A DNA stretch of 64,000 nt from Asanoa sp040676615 (GCF_040676615.1 NZ_JBFAPI010000011.1:62001-126000), one strand, 5' to 3'. Shown: positions 24,286 through 33,722, counted from the stretch's first letter. Numbers and translations: made by a program. The notes: generated from the sequence alone by a model not told the origin.

Positions 24286-25714
24286 ATGGGCCGGCGGGGA
24301 GCTGCACCAGATTTCGGATCTTCTTCCCCGCCGTTGCCGGTGGACCCGGTGCCGGATGGTTCGGGGGGCGCGTCCGCCGGGCCTCCGCGTGGTGGGTCGC
24401 GGTCTGTCGCAGGATTGGTGTCGCCGGGCACTGACGAGGTCGGGGTTTCTGCTCGGAAGCGTTCTGCTCAGGGACGTTCCAAGGCTGAAGCTGGCGGGTC
24501 AGGTCGATCTCGCTCCCGGGGGTCCGCGTCCGTGGAGGAGTCGGTTGCCGCTGGCGACGGAGCCGCGGCTGCTTCGCGTCGGTCTTCTTCGCGTCCCCGG
24601 GCGGCCGGTGGGGCGGGTGCTGCCGTGTCAGGTCGCCCGACGTCCGCTCTCGACGACGTGGCGGCCGGTCGCGGTTCGGGCCGGCCTGTCGCTCGCTCCA
24701 AGGCACCGGCTGCGGATGGTGCCGAAGCACGGCGGTCTTCGTCGCGGGCAGGGGCGGAGCCGTCCACGGGTGCCGGGGCGCGACGGACCTCTGCCCGCGT
24801 GGACGCGGAGCCGTTGTTCGACGCTGCCGAGATCTCATCTCCCGCGGGCCGTGGTTCGAAGTCGGGCTCGAGCGGAATTACCTCCGCCGCTTCGCGCTCC
24901 ACGAAGGCGGCTGCTGGCCCGCGGGGGCCCGAGGAAGCGCTCGAGGCTCCGGCGCGCAGCCGCACCGGCCGGGCGAAGGTGGGACACGATGCATCTGACT
25001 TCGTGCCGGATGGATCTGAGCGTCCCGGGACCGCCTCCCCTCGGCGCGTCGCCCCGGTCAGTCGCGCCGAACCGGCGGGAGGGTCGAGTGGATCCGGAGC
25101 GACGGTGCCGACTTCTCGCCGGCGGCCGTCCCGGCCCGTTGAGCAAGGTTCCGACGTTGCCGGAGGGGTAGCCGCGTCCCGCCGACGGATCGCACGGTCC
25201 GCGGGACAGGATGTCGAGCCCGCGGGTGTCGCCAGGGCAGCGGCTCCACAGCGGCGCCCGGCCAAGTCCGCGCGAACGGGGGAGGTTGGTGAGGCGGCCC
25301 CTACTTCGCGGCGGCGGGGGGCCGAGTCCGCACGCCCGGATGCGGAGGTTGGTGCCGCGGACGCGGCCCATGCTTCGCAGCAACGCCTGGTCGGGCCTGG
25401 GCGAGCGGGTGCGGAGGTTGGTGCCGCCGACGCGGCCCCTTCTTCGCGGCGGCGTGTGGCCAGGTCTGCGGGATCGGGTGCGGAGGTTGTGGGCAAGGAC
25501 GCGGTCCCTAGTTCGCGGCGGGTAGTCGGGTCTGTGCGATCGAACGGGGAGGTTGGTGGCGAGGGCGGGGCCCCCGTTTCGCAGCGGGGTCTGGTCGGGT
25601 CTGGGCGACTGGGTGTGGAGTCTGGCGTCGCCGAGCCCGCCCCCGTTGCGCGGCGGCGCGTGGCCAAGTCCGCGGGATCAGGTGCGAAGGTTGGTGGCGC
25701 GGAGATGGCCCCTG
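24286..25714 (+). CDS. Repeat-rich disordered protein, 5' part (cut by assembly gap)
   Basis: Begins ATG directly after the rsmG stop with GGAGGGG seven bases upstream, so translation initiation looks real. About 270 residues of Ser/Arg/Gly/Ala-rich low-complexity sequence are followed by nine imperfect 22-23-residue units of the form (A/V)SRRR-(V/L)-x-x-S-(A/G)-R-x-D-A-E-V-G-G-x-x-A-A-P. Reads into the run of N at 25715. The other side of the gap is open in a frame one base out of phase, which a mis-sized gap would explain. Third-position GC is only about 60-70%, well below neighbouring genes. Likely the N-terminal extension of ParA or a separate protein fused to it; function unknown. Confidence 0.55.
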
Positions 25715-27250
25715 NNNNNNNNNNNNNNNNNNNNNNNNNNNNNNNNNNNNNNNNNNNNNNNNNNNNNNNNNNNNNNNNNNNNNNNNNNNNNNNNNNNNNN
25801 NNNNNNNNNNNNAGCTTCGCGACGGCCTGTAGCTAGGTCCGCGAGATCGGATGCGGAGGTCGGTGGCGCGGAGGCGGCCCCTGCTTCGCGACGGCCTGTA
25901 GCTAGGTCCGCGAGATCGGATGCGGAGGTCGGTGGCGCGGAGGCGGCCCCTGCTTCGCGACGGCCTGTAGCTAGGTCTGCGAGATCGGATGCGGAGGTCG
26001 GTGGCGAGGGCGCGGTGCCTGGTTCGCAGCGACGTCTGGTCGGGTCTGGGCGAGTGGCTGCGGGAGTTGGTGGTGCGGAGGCGGCCCCTGCTTCCAGACG
26101 GCGTGTGGCTAAGTCCGCCGGATCGGTTGCGGAGATCAGTGGCGAGGGCGCGGTTCCCGTTTCGCAGCAACGCCTGGTCGAGCCTGGGCGAGCGGGTGCG
26201 GAGGTTGGTGGCGCGGAGGCGGCGCCTGTTTCGCGACGGCGTGTTCCCAAGCCCCCCGGATTGGCTGCGGAGGTTGGTGCCGCGAAGGCGGCCTCTACTA
26301 CGCGACGGCGGGTGGCCAGCTCTGCGAGACCGGACGCGGAGGCTGCTGACGAGGGGGCGGTGCCCGGTCCGCGGCGGGTAGTTGGGTCTGTGCGATCGAA
26401 TGCAGAGGTTGGTGGCGAGGGCGTGCCCCCTGCGTCGAGTCGCCGGCTGACCAAGCCCGCGCCGTCGGATGCGAAGGCGATTGTCGAGGCCACAGCCCCT
26501 GCTTCGCCGCGGCGCGTGACCAGCTCCACGGGACCCGACGCGGAGGCTGGTGGCGAGGGCGCGGTCCCTGGTTCCCGGCAGGCAGTCAGGTCCGAGCGGT
26601 CAGATGCGCAGGTTACGGGCGCGGATATGGCCCGTGGTTCGCGGCGGCGACTGGCCAGCTCCGCACGGTCGGATGGAGCGGCTGGTGGCGAGGGCGCGGC
26701 GCCTGTTTCGCGGCGGCGCGTGAATAGCTCTGCGCGGTCGGATGGGGCGGCTGGTGGCGAGGCGACAGCCCCTGCGTCGCCGCGGCGCCTGACTGGCTCC
26801 GCTGGGCCGGACGCGGAGGCTGGTGGCGAGGGGGCGGGCCCTGGTTCCCGGCAGGTAGTCAAGTCTAGGCGGTCGGATGCGGAGGTTGCGGGCGCAGATG
26901 TGGCCCCTGGTTCGCGGCGGCGGCTGGCCGGGTCTGCGCGGTCGGATGCCGCGGCTGGTGGCGAGGGCGTGGCCCCTGCTTCGCGGCGGCGCGTGACTAC
27001 CTCTGGGCGGTCGGATGCCGCGGCTCGTGACGAGGGCGCGGCCGTTGCTCCGAGGCGGCGGCTGGCCAAGTCCGCGCGACCGGACGTGGACGCTGGTGCC
27101 GCGGACGCGGTCGCCGCTTCCCGGCGGCGGCTTGCCAAGCCAGAGCCAGATCGCAGCGCCGATGTGGACGTCGCGGGCGCCTCGTCCGGGCGACGCCTTC
27201 CCAAGGCCGCTCGACGAAGCGCCGTCGTCGTGGATGGTGAGGCAAGGGGC
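25108..27250 (+). repeat. Tandem 66-69 bp coding repeats (~30 units, gap inside)
   Basis: Units of 69 bp (some 66) encode 22-23 residues. Three units right of the gap (25814, 25883, 25952) are almost identical at DNA level; others are diverged. About nine units lie left and about twenty-one right of the N-run. Each unit has a basic half (SRRRVAKSAR) and an acidic/glycine half (SDAEVGGEGAAP). In the young units the other two plus frames are closed by TAG; this frame stays open throughout, although minus frames are open too. Confidence 0.85.
25715..25812. other. Assembly gap (98 N)
   Basis: Run of 98 undetermined bases flanked by near-identical 69-bp repeats. The coding phase differs across it (frame 1 left, frame 2 right), and the offset between unit starts either side (100 bases) is not a multiple of 69 or 3. 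The real distance is probably different from 98. Confidence 0.95.
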
Positions 27251-28174
27251 AGCGCCAGCGGACGCCAGGCCGACGCCGATGGAGAGGCTGCCACCGCTGC
27301 CACCCCGGGGCCGCGGGCCGCTGGCGCGGGCGGCGCGAAACAGCGTGGCGCGTCTAAGCAGCAACGCCGGGGCGCCGGCAACAGCCCGACTCGTGGCAAG
27401 GGCGAGTCGGGTGGATCAGATGGTGGAAGAGGATCGCGCGATTCGAGTCGAGGTTCTGCGGTGTCTGGTTCGGTTATGTGGGACGGGGAGCCGAGCGGTG
27501 CGGACCGCCGGCACACAACGGGCGACGCGGCACGTAAGCCAATGAACTCCGTGGATCGGACCGACGATCCTCGGAACGGCGGCCCCGAGCGGGGGCGGCC
27601 GTCGGTGTCGAGAGCGGCCGCTTCGTCGAAAGAAGACGCCGGTCGGCAGGCTGCGCCCGAAATGCGGCCAAAGCCCAGGAATGACGCGCGCTCCGAGGCC
27701 AGCGGCCGGTCGCCGCGACCCGGCAACAAGGGTCCGCGACCTCGGCCGGCGGAGCCGTCGCAGGTGGACGAGTCGCCCATCGAAGCTGCAGAGCCGGGCG
27801 CGAAAGGCGCCAACAAGCGCGGCGGCGTGTCAGGTTCCCGTCGCGTACCGGTGGGTGGTACGGGCTGGCCGCCGGTTGCGACGCCTCGGCGGGGTGGCTA
27901 CCTGCGGCTAGTTGACGGCTTCCTGGTGTTTGTCCCTCCACACTCGGGTACCGAAAGCACCGAGGGCCCGAACGGCCGTGGCCTTGAACGGAGTTCGGCC
28001 GTAGGCTGGCCGCGCGGCAATAGCGCAGAGCGCGCGGCGGGAGTCCACTCCCCCGCGCCGGCGGACCAGACGCGCACCGCCCCGGCCGAGGCGGCCGAGG
28101 TGATATTGCCGCCGGATGCGATTGCCTCGAGCTTCGGCGAAGCCGATACACCCCGAGCGGACAGGGACGACACC
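25814..28174 (+). CDS. Repeat-rich region, 3' part, in frame with ParA
   Basis: Continuation of the repeat frame right of the gap. About 21 repeat units are followed (from about 27250) by non-repetitive Ser/Arg/Gly/Pro-rich sequence including VSGSRRVPVGGTGWPPVATPR and GGYLRLVDGFLVFVPPHSG, the only hydrophobic patch. No stop codon separates this from parA, so either ParA carries an extension of more than 1,200 residues, or this frame is translated separately or not at all. No folded domain is recognisable. The acid/base alternation suggests an intrinsically disordered, possibly DNA- or RNA-binding region (inference). Confidence 0.45.
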
Positions 28175-29485
28175 GTGCATGACAACGGCAGCCACGACCC
28201 CGGCGCGACAGCACCTCATGTTTCACGTGAAACCGGGCCCGACGGTTGGGCAGTCGGCGGGCGCGCACAGGTCCCCGACCACGGCCTGCCACACCCGCGT
28301 GTCGAGAGTGGACAGAGCGGGCCGGTGAATGCCACCGCGGACGGCCCCGGGGCAGCGCCCCGCGTACCCCTGGCCGTACCATTTTCTAGCCCGGACACCG
28401 GCGCCAGTGGCGCCTATCCGGGCCGGCCAGACGTGGCTGAGCGCCCCCCGGCTCCGGCACCACGCCCACAGCCTGCCCCCAGCACGGATCGGGTCGACGT
28501 TGCCCCGCCCCGGCCCGCAGAGCCTCGGACAGACACGCCCGCCGCGGCGCCCGAGGCGATCCCGGAGGATGCGGTGACCGACGCGTACGTTTCACGTGAA
28601 ACCCCGACGCGCGAAGAGGACGATCCACCGTTGGCCATGGAGGCATTGCGCGCCGTACAGATCCTGAACCCGAGCGGTGAGATCACCATGCCGCGCCCGG
28701 ATCACACCAGGATCATGTGTGTCGCCAACCAAAAGGGCGGGGTGGGTAAGACCACGACCACCGTCAACCTCGCCGTCGGCCTCGCGCTGCACGGCAACCG
28801 TGTGCTGGTGGTCGACCTCGACCCGCAGGGCAACGCCTCGACCGGGCTCAACGTGCCCCACCACGCCGGCATCCCCGACGTCTACGACTGCCTGATCGAC
28901 AACGTGCCGCTCTCGGACGTCGCCCAGGCCGTCGAGGGCATTCCGAACCTATGGTGCGTACCCGCGACGATCGACCTCGCCGGCGCCGAGATCGAACTCG
29001 TCTCGGTGGTCGCGCGCGAGTCCCGCCTATCCCGGGCGATCGCCGCGCACCCCGACACGTTCGACTACGTGTTCATCGACTGCCCGCCGTCGCTCGGCCT
29101 CCTGACCGTCAACGCGCTCGTCGCGGCGCAAGAGGTGCTGATCCCGATCCAGTGCGAGTACTACGCGCTGGAGGGCCTCAACCAATTGATCAACAACATC
29201 AATTTGGTACGCCAGCATCTCAACCCGACGCTCGACGTCTCGACGATTCTTTTGACCATGTACGACCGCCGTACCCGCCTGGCAGACGCCGTCGAGCAGG
29301 ACGTGCGCAACCACTTCGGCGACAAGGTGCTGCGCGCTGTCATCCCCCGCAACGTCCGGGTCTCCGAGGCGCCGAGCTATGGCCAGTCGGTCATGACCTA
29401 CGATCCGGGGTCGCGCGGCGCCACCAGCTACTTCGAGGCGGCCCAGGAGATCGCCGAGCGTGGTGTCAAGGGAGGCAAGGCATGA
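28175..29485 (+). CDS. parA: Chromosome partitioning ATPase ParA
   Basis: Walker-type ATPase that moves ParB-bound origins. GTG at 28175 (VHDNGSHDPG) with AGGGACG upstream is a plausible start giving 436 residues; the frame is open for a further >2.3 kb upstream, so a much longer product is possible. A Pro/Ala-rich leader of ~150 residues precedes the ATPase domain: deviant P-loop KGGVGKTT at 187-194, VLVVDLDPQGNAS, FIDCPPSLGLLTVNAL and the DNA-binding C-terminal region. Two parS sites lie within the leader, both read as Val-Ser-Arg-Glu-Thr. Overlaps parB by 4 bases. Confidence 0.93.
   Translation: MHDNGSHDPGATAPHVSRETGPDGWAVGGRAQVPDHGLPHPRVESGQSGPVNATADGPGAAPRVPLAVPFSSPDTGASGAYPGRPDVAERPPAPAPRPQPAPSTDRVDVAPPRPAEPRTDTPAAAPEAIPEDAVTDAYVSRETPTREEDDPPLAMEALRAVQILNPSGEITMPRPDHTRIMCVANQKGGVGKTTTTVNLAVGLALHGNRVLVVDLDPQGNASTGLNVPHHAGIPDVYDCLIDNVPLSDVAQAVEGIPNLWCVPATIDLAGAEIELVSVVARESRLSRAIAAHPDTFDYVFIDCPPSLGLLTVNALVAAQEVLIPIQCEYYALEGLNQLINNINLVRQHLNPTLDVSTILLTMYDRRTRLADAVEQDVRNHFGDKVLRAVIPRNVRVSEAPSYGQSVMTYDPGSRGATSYFEAAQEIAERGVKGGKA
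28220..28233. promoter_or_regulatory. parS: parS site 1 (inside parA leader)
   Basis: GTTTCACGTGAAAC, exact core of the ParB-binding palindrome. In the parA frame it encodes VSRET. Confidence 0.92.
28589..28602. promoter_or_regulatory. parS: parS site 2 (inside parA leader)
   Basis: GTTTCACGTGAAAC, exact core, 90 bases before the conserved ParA start region. Same frame as site 1, again encoding VSRET. Confidence 0.92.
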
Positions 29486-30594
29486 AGAACCGTCCGCGGG
29501 GCGGTCTTGGACGCGGACTCGGAGCGCTGATACCGACTGCTCCGACCCCGACTTCGTCGGTGGCGGTCGCGCCACCGCCGGCGCAGACCGAGGCGCCACC
29601 GCCTCCTCCTCCGGCCAGCGCGACGCCGGCGCCCCCACAGGTGTCGGCGCCGCCCGCCGAGGAACCGGCGCAGGCTCCGCCCGTACCCGAAGAAGCGCCT
29701 GAACCGACGCCCACGGCGGAGGTCGCCGCGCCGGTGCCGAGCGACCCTGGTCCGGACCTCGCGCCTGTTCCCGGCGCCCGCTTCGCGGAGCTGCCGGTCG
29801 ACGCGATCGTGCCCAACGCGCGCCAGCCGCGGTCGGTGTTCGACGACGAGGCGCTCGACGAGCTCAAGATCTCGATCCAGGAGGTCGGCTTCCTGCAGCC
29901 GATCGTGGTACGGGAGACCGACGAAGACGGGCGCTACGAGCTCGTCATGGGCGAGCGCCGGTGGCGGGCCGCGCAGGCGGTCGGGCGCACGACCATCCCG
30001 GCGATCATTCGTGACACGCGTGACGACGCCATGCTGCGCGATGCACTGCTGGAGAACATCCACCGGGCCAACCTGAACCCGCTGGAAGAGGCGGCGGCCT
30101 ACCAGCAGCTGCTCGACGAGTTCGGTGCAACGCACGAGGAGCTGGCGCGCCGGATCGGCCGGAGCCGCCCGCAGATCTCGAACACGATCCGGCTGCTCAA
30201 CCTGCCGGCGGTCGTACAGCGTCGGGTTGCGGCTGGTGTCTTGTCTGCCGGGCATGCGCGGGCGCTCCTCGGCCTCGATGACGTCCAGGCGCAGGAGGAC
30301 CTCGCGCACCGCGTCGTGGCCGAGGGGCTGTCGGTGCGAGCGACCGAAGAGTTGGTGACGCTGGCGCTGTCGGATGGTCCGGCCAAGGCGTCGTCGCCGG
30401 CGAAGCGGCGCGTGAAGGCGGTCGCGCCGGCTCTCACGGACCTCGCCGACCGGTTGTCAGATCGCTTCGACACGCGGGTCAAGGTCGAACTCGGGCGCAG
30501 CAAGGGCAAGATTTCGATCGAGTTCGCGACGGTCGACGACCTCGAGCGCATCGTCGGGATCATCGGGATGAACGAAGACGCTCGGTCGGAGTAA
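29482..30594 (+). CDS. parB: Chromosome partitioning protein ParB
   Basis: CTP-dependent DNA clamp that loads at parS and spreads. 370 residues, ATG overlapping the parA stop (ATGA). N-terminus has the ParA-contact motif RGGLGRGLGALIP. A Pro/Ala-rich linker (20-95) precedes the N-domain (ELPVDAIVPNARQPR) with CTP-binding motifs GERRWRA at 156-162 and ENIHR at 190-194. Helix-turn-helix about 215-240, and a C-terminal dimer domain (KVELGRSKGKISIEFATVDDL). Nine parS-like sites are present in the window. Confidence 0.98.
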   Translation: MKNRPRGGLGRGLGALIPTAPTPTSSVAVAPPPAQTEAPPPPPPASATPAPPQVSAPPAEEPAQAPPVPEEAPEPTPTAEVAAPVPSDPGPDLAPVPGARFAELPVDAIVPNARQPRSVFDDEALDELKISIQEVGFLQPIVVRETDEDGRYELVMGERRWRAAQAVGRTTIPAIIRDTRDDAMLRDALLENIHRANLNPLEEAAAYQQLLDEFGATHEELARRIGRSRPQISNTIRLLNLPAVVQRRVAAGVLSAGHARALLGLDDVQAQEDLAHRVVAEGLSVRATEELVTLALSDGPAKASSPAKRRVKAVAPALTDLADRLSDRFDTRVKVELGRSKGKISIEFATVDDLERIVGIIGMNEDARSE

Positions 30595-30610
30595 GTCTGT
30601 CTCGCTTCAA

Positions 30611-30641
30611 CGGCCGCGAACCCCGCTCGGGTTCGCGGCCG
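30611..30641 (+). terminator. Terminator after parB, abutting parS
   Basis: Perfect 13-bp arms CGGCCGCGAACCC (30611-30623) and GGGTTCGCGGCCG (30629-30641), 5-nt loop, followed by TTTC that belongs to parS site 3. Confidence 0.85.
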
Positions 30642-30654
30642 TTTCACGTGAAAC
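30641..30654. promoter_or_regulatory. parS: parS site 3 (after parB terminator)
   Basis: GTTTCACGTGAAAC, exact core. Shares its first base with the right arm of the parB terminator. Confidence 0.93.
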
Positions 30655-30688
30655 CCCCTCCACGGGTGCCAGAAGTTTTACACAGGCG

Positions 30689-30754
30689 TTGTCCACAGGC
30701 ACCCCCGTGAAACCACGAAACCCCGTGTGGGAGGCGTTGTCAGCCTGTGGATGA
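30689..30754. promoter_or_regulatory. DnaA-box-like pair downstream of parB
   Basis: TTGTCCACA at 30689-30697 and TGTGGATGA at 30746-30754, each one mismatch from the consensus, in opposite orientations, upstream of the HIT-like gene. Confidence 0.5.
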
Positions 30755-30829
30755 ACGAGTGGAGAGCGGGCCTCGACCGCCCGAAATGGGGAAGGACGGA
30801 GGCCCGCATCCTCCGATAGGGTCACCCTC

Positions 30830-31804
30830 GTGCCTCACTCCCCCGACTCGGTCCCCGCGTACACCAAGTGGCCCTCGTTCCCATTCGAAGGCGATCTGCG
30901 CGTCAAGAAGCTCGCTACCCCCGTCGACGCCGAGCCGCGCCGCAAGGGCGAAGACGCGGCCGACTGCGTCGCGTGCAACACCCCGGACGACGCCTACATC
31001 TGGGTGAGCGAACGCTGGCGGGTGCGGGCGATGGAGCGGCCGACCGGCCTGCCGATGGTGCTCATCCTCGAGGCCCGGTCACACCTGGACCTTGGCGACC
31101 TCCCGAACCTCCTGGCGGCCGAACTCGGGGTGATGACGGTCCGCCTGGAGCGCGCGGTGCGGTCGCTCGACGGCGTGGCTCGCGTGCACGTCAACCGGTG
31201 GGGCGACAGCTCGGCACACCTGCACATGTGGTTCCTGGCACGGCCATACGGGCAGCTTCAGCTCCGCGGCACGTTCCTGTCGCTGTGGGACGACATCCTG
31301 CCGCCCATCGCCGAGTCGGTGTGGCGGGAGAACCTGGCGTTGGTGGCGGCGTGGCTGGCCGAGTTCGGCGGTACGGCGCTTGCCGAGCCGCCGCACATCG
31401 AGTGGCAGGCGCCGTCGAGTCTTACGCCTCAGTCGGTGCCGGCCGCTGTGGCGGCCGCCATCGAGGCGGAGGCGGAGCCACTGTCGGTGGCGATCGCGGA
31501 GGCGCCTGAAGGCTCGGACAGCGCGCCGGCGGGTGAGTCGGGCCCTGCTCCGGTGGGTGTGCCTGCTCAGCCTGTCGGTGATGGGCGGGCGGCGGTCGGC
31601 GGGGCTGGCGCGGTGGGGGGCGCAGTGGGCTCGCCCGCGGTTAAGCCTGCTGGGGCTGAAAAGGAGCCGCGGCTTGAGGCGGCGGCTGCGGGGTCGGGTG
31701 GGGCTGGGCCTAATGGCGGGAACGCAGCGTCGGCGGCCGATGGGGCGAAGCGTGCTTCGGGTCCGGTCGTGGTGGCGGGCTCTGGGAATCCGGCTCAGCC
31801 GTAG
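30830..31804 (+). CDS. Hypothetical protein with HIT-like N-terminal domain
   Basis: 324 residues, GTG start at 30830. The first ~205 residues look folded, with CVACNTPDDAYIWVSERW and a HIT-like histidine segment DSSAHLHMWFLARP (H-x-H) near residue 127-140, then TFLSLWDDILPP. The remaining ~110 residues are Ala/Gly/Glu/Pro-rich and probably disordered. The nucleotide-binding triad is only partly present, so enzymatic activity is uncertain. Sits alone between parB and the gene-poor parS region, ending with a strong UUCG-loop terminator. Confidence 0.8.
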   Translation: MPHSPDSVPAYTKWPSFPFEGDLRVKKLATPVDAEPRRKGEDAADCVACNTPDDAYIWVSERWRVRAMERPTGLPMVLILEARSHLDLGDLPNLLAAELGVMTVRLERAVRSLDGVARVHVNRWGDSSAHLHMWFLARPYGQLQLRGTFLSLWDDILPPIAESVWRENLALVAAWLAEFGGTALAEPPHIEWQAPSSLTPQSVPAAVAAAIEAEAEPLSVAIAEAPEGSDSAPAGESGPAPVGVPAQPVGDGRAAVGGAGAVGGAVGSPAVKPAGAEKEPRLEAAAAGSGGAGPNGGNAASAADGAKRASGPVVVAGSGNPAQP

Positions 31805-31823
31805 GGTCTTTCGGCTCGATCAG

Positions 31824-31859
31824 GAGCGCACCGGGTCTTCGGACTCTGGTGCGCTCTTT
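31824..31859 (+). terminator. UUCG-loop terminator after the HIT-like gene
   Basis: GAGCGCACC (31824-31832) pairs with GGTGCGCTC (31848-31856), inner GTC-TTCG-GAC, then TTT. Twenty bases past the stop. Confidence 0.85.
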
Positions 31860-31860
31860 G

Positions 31861-31874
31861 GTTTCCCGTGAAAC
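31861..31874. promoter_or_regulatory. parS: parS-like site 4
   Basis: GTTTCCCGTGAAAC, one mismatch from the core, directly after the terminator T-run. Confidence 0.7.
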
Positions 31875-33034
31875 ACGGTGCGCACTTTGGTGATGGCATC
31901 GTCCGGCAGGGCACTGCGAGTGGTTGGCGTTCCCGGCTGACGCTGTCGAGCGTTGGCGAGCCTCCGGATCGCCGCACGTTGTCGGCAACGGTCAAGGGTG
32001 TGGACCGCTGGACCGCTCTCGCATGGGGGCAATGAGCGGAGGCACTAACCCGCCGCGACGGTCGGGTTTCGCCGTCGCGGTCGGGCGTTGCGGCGGGGGT
32101 CGCGGTGGCGGCGGTCGGGCGTCACGGTGGCGGTGGGTCACGGTCGGGCTCGCGGTGGCGGTTGGGCGTCGCCGTGGCGGTCGGGCGGCGGTCGGGGCGT
32201 CGCGGTCGGGCGACGCGGTAGCGGGTGGAGGTCGGGGGTCGCTGTCGGGCGTGGCGGCGGCGGCGTTCGGGCGTCGCGGTGGCGGCGGCGTTCGGGCGTC
32301 GCGGTGGCGGTGGCGTTCGGGCGTCGCGGTGGCGGTGGCGTTCGGGCGTCGCCGTGGCGGGCGGGTGGAGGTCGGGGGTCGCTGTCGGGCGTGGCGGCGG
32401 TGGCGTTCGGGCGTCGCGGTGGCGGTGGCGTTCGGGCGCCGCGGTGGCGTGGCGGTACGGGGTCGCGGTCGGGTGTCGCGGTGGCGGTCGGGTGTCGCGG
32501 TGGCAGTTGGGCCTCGCGGTCGCGGTTGGGGCTCGCGGTCGAGGTCAAGGTCGCGGTGATGGTGCGGTGAGGATCGGGCGTTGCTGTTGCTGTCGCGATT
32601 GTGATGGCCGTCGCTTTTGCCGTCGAGGTCGCCGGTCTCGTCGAGCCTCTGCGGGGTCCGGGGGTCGGGCGCACCTGCCCGGCGAGCGTCAAGGGTCTAG
32701 GACCGCCGGACACCGTTCGCGTGGGCGACATGCCGGTTACCGATCTTTCGAGCGACAGCGGTCTGATGAGCCGGTGCGAGCGCTGGCGATCGCCCGGCCT
32801 GATCTGACTAAGCCTCTTTGGCTGCGGGGTCCAGCGTGCGCTCGTCGGCGCCGGACACGGTGACCGTTTGAATCGGGCGGTTCCAGACCCGATGGTGGTG
32901 AGCTCTGCCGTTAGCTGTGTCAGTCTCCCGTGACCGGCGGGATGGGCACGTCGGGCGGCGGAGTGCGTCCGGGTCGCTATCTGACCAATTGATGGTCGGC
33001 GCGGTCGGCCCCGAGATCTAGCGTTGTCCGTTCG
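31875..33034. other. Gene-free region with GC-rich minisatellite
   Basis: No supportable gene. Flanks at about 31991-32036 and 32689-32732 share a diverged sequence (GTCAAGGGT..GGACCG..). Open frames here give Arg/Gly/Val/Trp-rich low-complexity products and are rejected. Confidence 0.6.
32080..32560. repeat. GC-rich minisatellite (CGTCGCGGTGGCGGT-type units)
   Basis: Irregular tandem copies of GGCGTTCGGGCGTCGCGGTGGCGGT and shorter derivatives, strongly G-biased on this strand. A larger segment beginning GGGTGGAGGTCGGGGGTCGC occurs at about 32222 and again at 32368. Confidence 0.85.
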
Positions 33035-33048
33035 GTTTCCCGTGAAAC
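33035..33048. promoter_or_regulatory. parS: parS-like site 5
   Basis: GTTTCCCGTGAAAC, same single-mismatch variant as site 4. Confidence 0.7.
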
Positions 33049-33708
33049 AGGAAGTCCGTCCTAGGCGAGACCATTGGGCGGCACCGACCTGATCGAGCCA
33101 GGCCTTCGACGTAACGACTACTCATGGGCCAGCGGAGGCTGATGCAAGAACTGTCCACAGCCTTCCGGCCGAGGGCGAAGCGCGACGCTCGGCGCGGGCC
33201 GCACAGGCAGCGCGCGGGAAGCCCGCACCGTGGGCGGCCCCAGGCCCACAGTACGTGGCCGAAAGCTGTTTGCACGGTCTCAGCGCCGCAGTCGTTACGA
33301 AAGGTCGGCTGCCCAGTCGGTTGAGCGCCGAGCGGTGCTACGCCGGTCCGCGGGCCAGGCCGCCCTCGGCGCGCACGGTCAGGCGGCGGGGCGGGGAGGC
33401 CGTCCATACCAGGCGCCCCTCGCCGCCATAGAACAGCACCGTGGAGGCCGCCCTGAGCGTGTTCGACGCAGCACGAGTCGCTGCCGTCCGTACGTAGCTG
33501 CCTGGCAGAAGGATCGACCGAATTCGGTAGTCGCTTCTGATTGAGGCGGTGCCTGAACCGCGAAGGCGATCAGTCGCGTGGTCAGCGACGGCGCCGGGCC
33601 TAGCCTCGATCGGCCGATTGGCTTACCGCGAACGGAGGCCTATCGACGAGACGCGACGCCACTTGCCTATCCGCGGCCTCACTTTCGAGCAACTCGACGA
33701 CGCGCGTC

Positions 33709-33722
33709 GTTTCACGTGAAAC
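33709..33722. promoter_or_regulatory. parS: parS site 6
   Basis: GTTTCACGTGAAAC, exact core, overlapping a 14-bp palindrome ACGACGCGCGTCGT at 33697-33710. Confidence 0.93.

Noticed and set aside
25678..27816. Long minus-strand ORF (712 codons) opposite the repeats
   Set aside because: Arises because the repeats are GC-rich; no ribosome site, no stop-to-start logic, and it spans the assembly gap. Its third-position GC is not lower than the plus frame, so it is not fully excluded, but the plus frame has a good start and joins ParA.
30704..30725. Additional parS half-site CCCGTGAAACCACGAAAC
   Set aside because: Only one half matches; not a palindrome.
31991..32732. Possible mobile element bounded by diverged direct repeats around the minisatellite
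   Set aside because: The flanking similarity is weak and no transposase or target-site duplication is visible.
31924..32863. Several overlapping ORFs in the minisatellite
   Set aside because: Products are Arg/Gly/Val/Trp low-complexity; all frames on both strands are open, as expected for such repeats.
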